Assembly (NCBI GenBank): GCA_024752435.1
Contig: CP103032.1
Coordinates: 1,364,001 to 1,428,000 of the forward strand
Direction of reading: 5' to 3'
Source of the DNA: Allantophomopsis cytisporea
Lineage: Eukaryota; Ascomycota; Leotiomycetes; Phacidiales; Phacidiaceae
Length of the DNA: 64,000 nt
Shown: piece by piece, positions 25,010 to 34,972 of the stretch
How positions within the stretch are numbered: the first letter of the stretch is position 1
Layout of the letters: every line of letters begins with the position of its first letter
Translations under genes and position numbers: made by a program
The notes under the pieces: model-generated
What the model was told of the DNA's origin: nothing
The model's input: the letters and a program-made list of their open reading frames with translations, nothing else
Databases searched by the model: none

Positions 25010-25439
25010 AGTGTTGGTGTTGAGATTCGATAGATTACTCCATCCAACACTGTACCGTTGTAGCTTCCTCAGCCCAATAGATCAACTCAACAACGTACAG
25101 GATCTTTAGACATCTAGTCATATTTATCGTCATATCATACTGATGTACGTAGTAGGAAATGGGAAACTTTGTCAGCGGGTCAGCCGGTGACAGGCTGTAT
25201 TGCCGAACGATGAATCTCACACTCTTCTAACCCATGCAATTGTCCAAGATTGCAGGTGCGTTATGCTATGCATATCTCGTGATCATTCGATTTTGTGCAA
25301 CGTGCACAAGAATTTTATGCAAGTGGTATCGGTGACCCCAGCTTTTTTTCTAGACACGACATAAGGTAGTTTCATGGACGTAGCGTAGCACACTTTATCT
25401 TCTTGAATTGTTTTTCATCGGCTTCTGAAACTCTTTCCT
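25010..25439. promoter_or_regulatory. Putative bidirectional promoter between F-box and ferroportin genes
   Basis: The two start codons face away from each other across 430 bp, so both promoters and leaders must fit here. Two GATAA cores are visible (TTATC at 25124-25128 and 25395-25399). Fungal iron-responsive GATA repressors bind extended HGATAR sites, but I do not see the full ATCWGATAA consensus. The regulatory reading is inference. Confidence 0.4.
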
Positions 25440-27393
25440 ATGAATGAGATGCTGGAAGAGGTTGAACTGCTGCAAGTCACCGAATCGGACCATGCCGATG
25501 TCGCCCCAACTGGGATTGATCGAGCAGTAAATGAAGGGATGACAACAAGACAGGCGTTGAATTTGTATACCTCACACCTACTCTCGACATGGAATGCTAG
25601 GACGTACGAATTTGCAGCTGTAAGCGTTTCCTGGTCTTTCAACAATCAATAATGTTAATTATAAGATAGATTATTTTCACTGCTTCTGCTTATCCCGATA
25701 CTCTATTGGCTCCAGCCATACGGTGGGTTTATTCTCTTACGACTTTATACTTTGTGGTCCATACTTTCTAAGGAGTTCATCTCATGTTGGGGGAACGAGT
25801 TTCAGCACTTGACTAACAAATCAGAGGTATCATTACTACCTTGGCCTCTATTTGCTTTTCAACCTATCTTGGACGATGGATCGACAAAGCACCTGACAGA
25901 CTCAGGACTCTTCTCAGTACGATTACTGTGAATAGAGTGTCCGTGATTTGTGGATCTATTCTTTGGTTTTATATCACCACTGGTAAAGATGTTTCAATAC
26001 ACGAGCGCTTTACGACCCCAGAACCATCCTTACCGTCTTCGGTCAAGAACACATTATTCACTATTGTACTCGTGTTAGGAATTGTGGAGAAGCTCAGTGG
26101 AGCAGCAAATATGATGTCAATGGAAAGAGATTGGGTAGTTGCTGTAGCTGCACCAAAGGGTCATGCATACGATCTTACTCACCTTAATTCTGTGATGAGA
26201 AGGATTGACCTTATTTGTAAGCTTATTGCACCAGTCCTGATGTCCGCAATCATATCTGTGGTAGGTTTAAAGTATGGCGTTTGCACTGTGGGAGTTATGA
26301 GCGCTGTTAGTTGGGGTATTGAAGTGTGGTCTGCGAAAAGTGTATGGAACCATAACACCACTTTGCAAATTCTCAAGATGCCCAAGCCTGAGGATCGTTG
26401 CAATGACAACGAGTCTGTAAGCCATGACCTTTCTATCAACTACACGATGCCAGCCCGGACGCAAAATCTAATCAACGACATACAACACTCGCTCCAAGCT
26501 TTCAAGCACGACATCCACAGGTTTTTTAGCACTGATGTCTGGACTCCATCAGTCGCTCTGTCGATGCTGCATATCTCAGTCCTCAACTACAATGCGTCTC
26601 TGATATCCTACTTACTAAGTTCGGGTCTATCAATAAATACCATATCCATTGCTAGAGCTTCTGGAGGGGTCGTTGAAATCAGCAGCACCGTTATTGCTCC
26701 TATCGGTATTAAGTATCTCGGCAAGCATAGAAATCGGCACCATCATCATGCTGAGGATGATGAGGCTGAGGACACCTTACTTGGGCAAGAAGCAGACCAG
26801 ATTGGCGACGTCGAAAGCGATGTTGAGATTGAGATTGGGCTTGAGCGTCTTGGATTATGGGGCGTAACCTGGCAATTCCTGAACTTAGTAAGTTAATCTG
26901 TCATGGACATGCAAGAGATGCTAATCACAAACGTCAGGCTCCAGCATTATTCGCCTTGTGGAATCTTTCATCCAATCCTGGACTTCTAAAGTTTTCACCT
27001 CTCCTATCCCGTTTGCTGGCATCTTTTAATACCGCTCCTCAACCTTTCATCTATGTGACCCTCTTTACGTTTATTTCTCTCTCCCGATTAGGTCTTTGGG
27101 TCTTTGATCTCACAACTCAACAACTTACTCAGACTATGGTTTCTCCTTCATCCCGCTCTTCATTTGCTGGTGTCGAGAATTCAATTACTAATATTTTTGA
27201 ACTTGGGCAATGGATTGGAGCTATAATATTGCACAAGCCGGAGCAGTTCAAGTGGCTAGCTTTAGGAAGCTTCGTATGCGTGGGTCTGAGTATGATCATC
27301 TATGCTGGATGGGTGAGGAGGATGAGAGGACATTTAGTGCACTGGGAGAATATGGGGAGATGCAAATATATGCTTAATGGTTTTCAGAAGTGA
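25440..27393 (+). CDS. Ferroportin-family (SLC40) metal exporter
   Basis: Exons 25440-25619, 25670-25722, 25825-26887 and 26938-27393 give 583 residues with all phases consistent. Family signatures: an opening SHLLSTWNARTYEFAA, then TLLAPAIRGII, NRVSVICGSI (about 114-123), ANMMSMERDWVVAVA (about 172-186), LNSVMRRIDL, and near the end LSRLGLWVFDLTTQQLTQ with SFAGVENSITN. About eleven or twelve membrane spans are apparent. Ferroportins export Fe2+ (and related divalent metals); whether this one sits at the plasma membrane or an organelle cannot be read. A cytosolic loop at about 379-416 carries RNRHHHHAEDDEAED followed by more acidic residues, a possible metal-binding segment. The small 53-nt second exon is supported by phase and conserved sequence. 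Confidence 0.9.
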
Positions 27394-27848
27394 TATTATT
27401 ATTTACATTCTTTGTCCACTTTTTTTATTTTCTTACTTTCATAGATTTATAGGTAATATTCTCAATAGATTCGAGATCTTTTCCGCTTTTGAGCATTAGA
27501 ACATCACTTCAATGCACATCCGAGCTTCTCAGAAACTTCATTTCCAAATTATATTATTTGAAATGTACATAATTATAAGGAGAGATATCAAGCGACTAGA
27601 AATATGCAAGCCATCACACGTTTCACTGATTGTCGTAAAGAACAACAAGATCCAAAAATTGATCCGAGAGACTTTGCAGAAACCTCCCAAATGTCCACGA
27701 ATTTGATATGACAATCAAGTAAGGATTAACTCCCGCGAACTAGAGTCTCCAGTAGCCATCATCTATCCTTGTTTGTGCTCTCAAAACAAATGACACTGAA
27801 GGTCATATGATCCAGATTCATGGTAGACATCCAGGCGCTGCGTCCAAA
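27394..27848. other. Intergenic, no gene seen
   Basis: Convergent 3' spacer between ferroportin (+) and the small secreted protein gene (-). A+T-rich, without recognisable features. Confidence 0.45.
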
Positions 27849-28214
27849 CTAGCGGCCCCAACCCCCCTGACCATCGTAATTGTTCCACTGGTCCCAAGTT
27901 TTCTTACTGGCATCCCAAGAATAGTACTTGGCAGTAGAAGAACATGTTGGTGTGATAGTGACGTATACATCTGTGGTCTTGGTATACTCCTCTTTATAAG
28001 TAGAAGTGACGGTGTCATATTCAGTTTTGTAGCAGGTGGTGGTGTAATCCTTCTCATATGTCGAAGTTACGGTATCGGTCTCCGTCTTGTACACTGTTGA
28101 GGGTGTGCAAGTGCTATAGCCTTCGTTCCCCCAGCCCTCACCACCTCGTGGCGCTTTCTGGGAGGCCATGGCAGCGCCAATGACAGAGAGAAGTACCAAG
28201 TTCTTGAAAAGCAT
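27849..28214 (-). CDS. Small secreted Tyr/Thr-rich repeat protein
   Basis: A single exon encodes 121 residues. The N-terminus is a classical signal peptide (MLFKNLVLLSVIGAAMA, cleavage likely before SQKAP). The mature part has two near-identical units built on YKTExDTVTSTYxxxY (about residues 42-57 and 62-77), then TDVYVTITPTC and a Gly/Trp/Asn-rich tail (WNNYDGQGGWGR). Three cysteines bracket the units. Thr-rich TVTSTY/TVYVTITP strings are common in cell-wall-associated fungal proteins. No GPI signal is visible at this length. An extracellular or wall location is likely; the function is unknown, and effector-like activity is only a possibility. Confidence 0.75.
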   Translation of the reverse strand: MLFKNLVLLSVIGAAMASQKAPRGGEGWGNEGYSTCTPSTVYKTETDTVTSTYEKDYTTTCYKTEYDTVTSTYKEEYTKTTDVYVTITPTCSSTAKYYSWDASKKTWDQWNNYDGQGGWGR

Positions 28215-29261
28215 AATGACAATGTGAAGAGAAGGGTTGTTGTTTGGTTAAACCAATCTCAAGAAGAAGTTTTCTAGGATTATGTAGTGGTGGTTGCTTG
28301 CTCAGGTGTTTGATTCTTTGATCGAGAGAACTGCCCCGGACATGCTACCTTTTATATACTTACGAGGTTTCCTGATGTTTCTAAGAGGTTCGAAGTTTAA
28401 TGACTCACTTGATGTTTCCGTCATTTCCGCTGATGGTGTAAGCAGGTCACAAAACGTTAAAAAAACGGAGTCGTCATCTTGAAGTTCAAGCCGTGTGGAA
28501 ATCGGTCTTTATCCCGCGATGAACACTCTTGGCAAAATCAAAATCGGAGCAGAACTGGCACTTAAAGCGATCTGAAAGGTTGACATCAAGGACTTGACGG
28601 GTTTGGTAAACAAATACGAGAACCTTCTCATAACTTTTGCCTAAGCTGATCTGCATAGATTCATGTGCTTCAAACAAATCATACCTCAAGCTTGCTCTCT
28701 AGATGATTTTGCAACAGTTCAGTTAGAACATGTAGGCTAATATAAGACTTCCACAAGTCACTTATTTCATCACACCAATGACGATGATATTTACTGTGGT
28801 TTTTTATAGAACCGGCAAAAAAGATAGAAATGTAAGACGTCGATAGTCAAAGACGTTGTATGTAAATATCAAGTACGTTTAAACAATATACTTTCACATC
28901 AACACACAATTTTCACTAAGTGCATTTGGGAGGAATTGTATCAACAGGAGAGATGAAATAAGCCAAATATCTAATTATTCATAGTCTATGATAGATTGGA
29001 GTTATGCAGACAACTAGCAAGCAATTGGGTACGATTTGAAGACAAATCAAGAGCTATAAATGTTGCTTATCCCGGTAATTGTGCAACAGTCCGATACTAG
29101 TTACTTAAACTAAGAAGCACATTTTGTAGATGCTACAACAAAAAAGAATGAGAACATATTATAATGTTCTTAACCTGGATTCATACTACATGATCAATCT
29201 TCAATCCAACATCCTGTCATAGTATTTCATTCCAAATAAACAAAGATCTCCTTCATATCCA

Positions 29262-29284
29262 ATATATATATATATATATATATA
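29262..29284. repeat. (AT)n dinucleotide run
   Basis: 23 bases of uninterrupted alternating A/T, seen directly. Confidence 0.9.
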
Positions 29285-30633
29285 AAGTTAGATTCTGGTC
29301 ATCTCATATTTTTGAAAAACATGGGAAGACGTCAAAACATGAAATCTTAGCAGCAAAAGACTCAAAGCTAAATTGATACAGACCATCATCCATTTTTGAC
29401 TTGAAAGGATGGATAGACGATGATTGGTAAAACAAAGCACATTGTTGTCTTGGCAGGGTGCGAGATGCTTCTCAGATCAGAAGAAAGTAAGAGGTAGTGA
29501 TAAATAAGCAAATCAGTAGTTAGGGTTGGCGGCGTCTTTAAGAGCGGATTAGGGAAGATGGAGGGAAAGATGTGGCACGTGTAGCAAGAAAGATGCAAGT
29601 CCAGATCACCAGCCACTCACAATCATAATAAAGACCAGTATTGCATTAGTGCAAGAGAGAAACCTTTTTGTATGTCACTATTAATACTCCCGAATAATTT
29701 GGCCCATGTCTGCATTCAGCTACTTGCCTTTACCCTCATATCCTAGGCTCAGATCTAAAACCTGCCAAGGGTTCGAATTATGGTACCGATTTTTCTGAGT
29801 ATTGAGAGAAACGGCACAGGCCTTGCCAGTATAATCAAGGCATCTGCACCTTCGACCCTTTAGGGAGTTCTAACATGCCCAAGTTGTGTGCAAAGAAGTG
29901 GCATGTGGGATTGATTGGAGAATCTCAAGACACTTGGAGTTTCTCAGGTGTTCTTTGAGTGAGTGAGCAATGGCACAACATCGCACTTGTGATTATTCAG
30001 TGCCATATGAGTTCTTATCTACATAAGTAGTCACTCACTTGATACGGAACGTACCATGTACTGCGCTCTCTATACCAAAAATCTACAAAATTTGTCCTTG
30101 CAATAATATCTACAAGCAGCTACAAAGCTCTTCTAAATTTCTAAGAAATGATATGTAGCATCTCAAGAGACTAATAAAGACTTGTACAAAGTTTCAAGAA
30201 TTATGGAAATATATTTCGTAGAGAAATCGACCAATTACTAAACTGGACTTTTTGTATGTACCACGTTCCGTGTCAACCGCGTAGTAGTGTCTTCCTGTGA
30301 TTACACCTCACTGACAATCTGACTTTACTATTATTATTTAGATTTAGTGGAAATTCTAGTACTCAATTATTAGTACAGATGGACCTAAGTTATGTTACTA
30401 ATAGCATTGATTGACATCATTGGCCGTGGATGGTTTAACGCTTCAAGAGTGACCTTCAAAGCATATCACATTCTGTAATATTCCAGCACTTTATCATGGC
30501 ATTAGAGCACTTCAAGATTAGTGATCATTTCAGCATGCTTTCGAAGAGTATGTACCTACTCTAGTACACTCATCTCGCATATTTGCTCATAGAAATCAAT
30601 CAAAGCCAAGCTGTGGTGGTAAGCATCAACAAA

Positions 30634-31035
30634 TTATGAGAGCTTCATGGCAGCTTGGAGGCGTCCCACCGAGTCTCCGGCGTTCTCCACGCCGGTAACC
30701 TTCAAAGTGCGGGGATTGAAGCTTAAATCGCTGATCATCTCAACCAGCCACAAGGCGCTGTGATGAGGTAAGTGGATGAATACGTCTGTAAGTGACAATT
30801 TCAGAATTGTCGGCCATCGTTGGCTGTTGAGAGTTCTCTCGTCTTTGCTCATATTCAGAGTGCGAAGATGCAAAATCCACAACATCCTTTCAAAGTTGTA
30901 ACATCGCAACATTATGAAATCCAAAGGATGGTAATTAAAATAGTCAGACAAGCCTGCTTCTATAGTTTCTTGATGCTCTAGAAGATATGAACTCGTAATG
31001 ATAGATATTCGGGAGAGCGGCATTTGATATGACAA
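30634..31035 (-). CDS. Doubtful 133-residue open frame
   Basis: An uninterrupted frame in A+T-rich surroundings. Its leucine-rich text (LWILHLRTLNMSKDERTLNSQ, then LKLSLTDVFIHLPHHSALWL) is reminiscent of the C-terminal part of fungal F-box/LRR proteins. There is no F-box, no clear start context and no partner exon. It may be a gene fragment or chance. Confidence 0.25.
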   Translation of the reverse strand: MSYQMPLSRISIITSSYLLEHQETIEAGLSDYFNYHPLDFIMLRCYNFERMLWILHLRTLNMSKDERTLNSQRWPTILKLSLTDVFIHLPHHSALWLVEMISDLSFNPRTLKVTGVENAGDSVGRLQAAMKLS

Positions 31036-31840
31036 GTCTACTCGGAGTGAAGAGCTTCTATAGCAAGACTATTCAACGGTGGCTCATACACTCGTTCCAT
31101 TTCTATTTATTTCATATGAGTGCTTGTAACTTTCAGTCTCGGGTTCTAACCAACGAAAAGTTCTCAAGATGACTCCAACTATCTGAAATTGACTATTTTT
31201 AAAGACCAGAATACGATATCCGGACTTATGGTGCTGACTACTCTCAAATACTACTTTCAAGACGAAATTGTGCGTACTGGCCTAATGAAAACCGTGTTGA
31301 AGCTATCTAAGTGAATGGAGAGGATGCAATGGTATCCCATGAACTTTGAGGCATTATCGGAAGTCCGGTTAGTATCATCGGAGTTCGCATCATGCTGATA
31401 AGTTTGCTAAATACCACGTGACCTTTGGTAACCTCCTAAGGACTGCATCTCATCGTCCATCTCATCTTGTCTTTCGTTCTCAAACCTTGATGAGTAGTAT
31501 TGCTTGACGTAGCTTCGATATACATTGAGTTCCCGGATTCTTATGCTGAAGATGCAATTCATTTGACCACAAAGTGATGAGATACCATCACAGTGCATAC
31601 AACGGTGATATCCCTACAGTCACGAGATTGTTCAATATCTTGTACTAGCCACGCAGCAGTCTTCTGCGTGTTGACCCAGCATCAATCCCAGAACTCGGTA
31701 GCATCACACTGTGCAAGGTAGCATCTCCGCATCCGACCCATTCAATACGGTGAGTATTCTCTATTCTGATGCTCTGTCACTTTCCTCCCATTCCATTGAA
31801 ATTCATCACTTCTGTACCTGTCCATAGTTAATCACTTAAG

Positions 31841-33614
31841 ATGAAGCTTTCGGCATTCTTTCTTGTGTTCTCGTTGTCGAATGTTTCAGCAGCAGGTACA
31901 GAACGCTGGGAACCTTTTGTCGGGCGTCCTGTCAATACAACAAGCGGGATAATCATTGGGCATCCCTCCACCAACCGATCAATTGTGTCTGAATACTTAG
32001 GAATCCCATATGCCCAACCTCCAATTGCAAAGCTGCGTTTCGAGCCACCGGTTGCATTTAGATCAACCGAAACATACAACGCTTCAAGTTATGTATGTTT
32101 TTGGTTCTTTGGTTCTTTGGTTTCAGGACTATGTACCATTGCTGACTATTATAGTCAGTGTAAGTGAGATAGTATCATACAAAACTGAGAGTACGCAATC
32201 TAAAATTCTCAAGTGACTGTCCATACAGTCCTTCGAGTCCTGTAGCATACCCTAATAAAACCGTGCATTTTGACCGCATATACGGACTGTTCACGGGACA
32301 GCAGAATAATCCACAGGGAGAGGATTGCTTGACTCTGAATGTATGGACAAAGTCAGATAGCAATGAATCTAAAGCAGTGTTGATATGGCTGTATGGTGGT
32401 AGTAAGAACCCCGAGATTTTCCAAAAGAGAATTCTACTCAGCATGCGTTTAGGATTCACTATTGGTGCTTCAAACAATCTTTTCTATCAAGGCCAGTACA
32501 TGGCTGATTATGAAGATGTAATAGTTGTGACGATAAAGCAAGTTGATCCTAATATCATATAATCCCTAACTCTAACCTTTATAGCTATCGCATTAACATC
32601 TTTGGCTTCTCAGGAGCGCCTGGCCTTACCCAAAATGTTGGACTACTCGATCAACGCCTAGCAATAGAGTGGGTCCGAGACAATATCGCTGGCTTTGGCG
32701 GAGATCCCTCAAGAATAACCATATTCGGTCAATCAGCTGGAGGTGTTAGCGTCGACTACTATTCCTACGCCTGGGAAGCAGATCCCATCGTCGCAGGATT
32801 GATATCCCACTCTGGTACTGCCTCGAGCTTCCAAGCCAATTCTCAAGCCACCAATACCAAGCACTTTTACAATGCTTCAGCGACTCTTGGCTGCGGATCA
32901 TCTGGAGATGTTATTCCATGCATGCGAGCGAAAAACATCACTTCCGTTCTTGCAGCTATTGCAAAGATACCACCAGAAACAACCGGGGCAAGAGCGCCAC
33001 CAGCATTCCAACCGACTATCGATAATATCACGGTTTTCTCAGATTATGAGCACCTAGCAAAGAGGGGCGCTTTTGCACGACTGCCGTATTTGGCAGGCAA
33101 CTGCGATCACGAATCTGGCTTCTATAGGATTGGTGCCTTCGTCCAAGGTTCCAACATCACAGCTGCGCAGTGGAACTTGTTTGAGCTTGAAAGCTTCACA
33201 TGCGCTACAGCTATTGAGACAGCACATCGTGCCAGTTTTTCTGTGCCTACTTGGCGCTACAGATATTTTGGGGATTGGCCGAACCTCCGCCTTTATCCTA
33301 GAAGCGGAGCATATCATGGAAGTGATATAGAAATGGTCCTGGGAACTACATATGATGTTTCTCAGACACCCAGTACAGGAATTGAAGAGTTGACCAGTCG
33401 TTATATGATGAAGGCTTGGGCAACATTTGCCAAGAACCCGTCTCGCGGTTTGTCAGAGTATGGATGGCCGACGTATGCAAACACCAGTGGGAATACACTG
33501 GTAAGACTGGGTTTCAACAATGAGTCAACAGCTTCATTTGTATCTCCTCAAGTCTACGATGCCATGTGTCCTGCGTTAAATGGAAGTGTCAGTGATGGGA
33601 TAGGCGCCTTTTGA
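31841..33614 (+). CDS. Secreted type-B carboxylesterase/lipase
   Basis: The best model has five exons: 31841-32092, a 5-nt microexon at 32155-32159, 32214-32401, 32453-32537 and 32585-33614, giving 519 residues in one frame. A signal peptide (MKLSAFFLVFSLSNVSAAG) and many N-x-S/T sites point to secretion. Family features: SEYLGIPYAQPP, the disulfide-region GEDCLTLNVW, the oxyanion loop YGGRFTIG, the nucleophile elbow GQSAGG (Ser about 227), an acid in CDHESGFY (Glu about 353) and a catalytic His in AYHGSD (about 421). The fourth intron starts with GC (AA|GCAAGT), required to give VTINYRINIFGF. The enzyme should hydrolyse carboxylic esters; its natural substrate is unknown. The gene is convergent with a dehydrogenase. 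Confidence 0.88.
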
Positions 33615-33991
33615 GGATGCTTATCATAGCATATGCTAGCATTTACAATATCAGAACTCAACTAAGGAATATATGTCTAATATACTGAAAGGTGTCTATG
33701 GAGACAACATTGCTCGGCTTGAAGTTCTAATTCCAAGATAGTTTGCGAGAGATGATGTTTCCATATCTAGTGACAGATTGGCTCACGCGTATTTAAGATG
33801 ACTATCGAACTACACTGTACTCATCTATCTGAGAGATTATTGTGAATATCAAGCAGTCACTTAACCATAATACTAACTATCTTATGAGCAGGAAGTTAAA
33901 TCTAGTTCCTTACACAGTCAAGAGTACAAATGACTGCGATGCGTTGTATAATAGCAAAGCAGTGGAGTAGATACTATAAACTCTAAGAGAC
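33615..33991. other. Convergent 3' spacer
   Basis: 377 bp between the stop codons of the carboxylesterase (+) and the dehydrogenase (-). A+T-rich, with nothing recognisable. Confidence 0.45.
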
Positions 33992-34972
33992 TCAGCTGTA
34001 TCTGCCTGTTTGCTCTTCACACCACTTCCAGAAATCTTCTGCTTGACCAGTCCCCCCATCTTTCCTACTTTTCAAAGCATCCAACAGATCCTGTCGGGGA
34101 CTGGGATGCCATCTTCCCCAAGGAATGGCATACCTCCCCCCATCTTCAACCGTAATATCCTCTGCCAATCCCGCCCATAGCATCGTATTGGCCCCATTTT
34201 CTGACCCATAAAGAATCGGTAGCGAAGCCCAATACTCCCAACTAACCTCCCTCCAAATCTGCGTCCTCAAATTCCCCGGATTCTGCGTAACACTGACGAT
34301 CCCATCTCCACCAACCCTCTTCGCCAGCTCCGCCGCCAAAAACCAATTTCCTGCCTTGCTGACTGCATAATTACGATTTCGGTCCATAGAAAGCGACGCC
34401 AGATCCTCGGGAGGAACGCCACCCCGGGGTGCAAGCCCATCAACGAGAATAGAGCTCGTCCACACAACACGCACCCTGCCCCTCGGCGCCGTCTCCGCAG
34501 CCGCCCGTAGCTGCGGCAATAGACATTGCGTGAAGAGGTGATGCCCAAGACAGTTGATACCAACGTGCGCCTCATATCCCTGAGCCGTCTTAGTCCCTGG
34601 CGGAACGGCGGCGACGCCTGCATTATTCCACAGCACGTCAAGGCGAGGTTCCTGACGTGCAAACTCAGCTGCTGACGCAGCAACTGTGGTAAGATCATTC
34701 AGGTCTAGCTGGAGGAATTTCAATGTGCCTTTGGAATCGGGTACCGCGGTACGCAAGGTGTCTATCGCAGCTGTAGCTTTGGTTGCGGACCGTGAGGCAA
34801 TATATATGGTTGCATTCTTAGTATATAGGATCCGCGCAAGATCCAGACCGATGCCGCTGTTACCACCGGTTATGAGGAAGACCTTGGAAGTTTGGTCTGG
34901 GAGGTTGGCCACCGTTAGGGTAGCGGTTGAGGGGAAGAGTTGGTTGTAGTAGCGGCTTATTATGGAGGTCAT
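33992..34972 (-). CDS. Short-chain dehydrogenase/reductase (classical SDR)
   Basis: A single exon encodes 326 residues. It has the Rossmann motif TGGNSGIG (residues 35-42), the adjacent cofactor-selectivity region ASRSATKA, NNAG (116-119), a Ser in VVWTSS (about 172-173) and the catalytic YAVSK (Tyr 201, Lys 205). An Arg after the second strand suggests NADP(H). The overall layout resembles the retinol-dehydrogenase-like/WW-domain-oxidoreductase-like SDRs that are numerous in filamentous fungi. The substrate cannot be predicted. It is convergent with the esterase; no other tailoring or backbone enzymes are nearby, so a secondary-metabolite cluster is not supported. Confidence 0.92.
   Translation of the reverse strand: MTSIISRYYNQLFPSTATLTVANLPDQTSKVFLITGGNSGIGLDLARILYTKNATIYIASRSATKATAAIDTLRTAVPDSKGTLKFLQLDLNDLTTVAASAAEFARQEPRLDVLWNNAGVAAVPPGTKTAQGYEAHVGINCLGHHLFTQCLLPQLRAAAETAPRGRVRVVWTSSILVDGLAPRGGVPPEDLASLSMDRNRNYAVSKAGNWFLAAELAKRVGGDGIVSVTQNPGNLRTQIWREVSWEYWASLPILYGSENGANTMLWAGLAEDITVEDGGRYAIPWGRWHPSPRQDLLDALKSRKDGGTGQAEDFWKWCEEQTGRYS

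Larger units (their letters stand above)
28215..31840. other. A+T-rich gene-poor stretch
   Basis: About 3.6 kb of visibly A+T-rich sequence containing an AT dinucleotide run and one weak open frame (both listed). I find no transposase, integrase or reverse-transcriptase motif and no long repeats. Confidence 0.45.

Noticed and set aside
28215..31840. Transposable element in the A+T-rich stretch.
   Set aside because: No transposase, integrase or reverse-transcriptase motif, and no terminal repeats visible by eye.
33992..34972. Possible secondary-metabolite cluster around the esterase and dehydrogenase.
   Set aside because: No backbone enzyme (polyketide, peptide synthetase, terpene) or pathway regulator nearby; two convergent genes are not a cluster.
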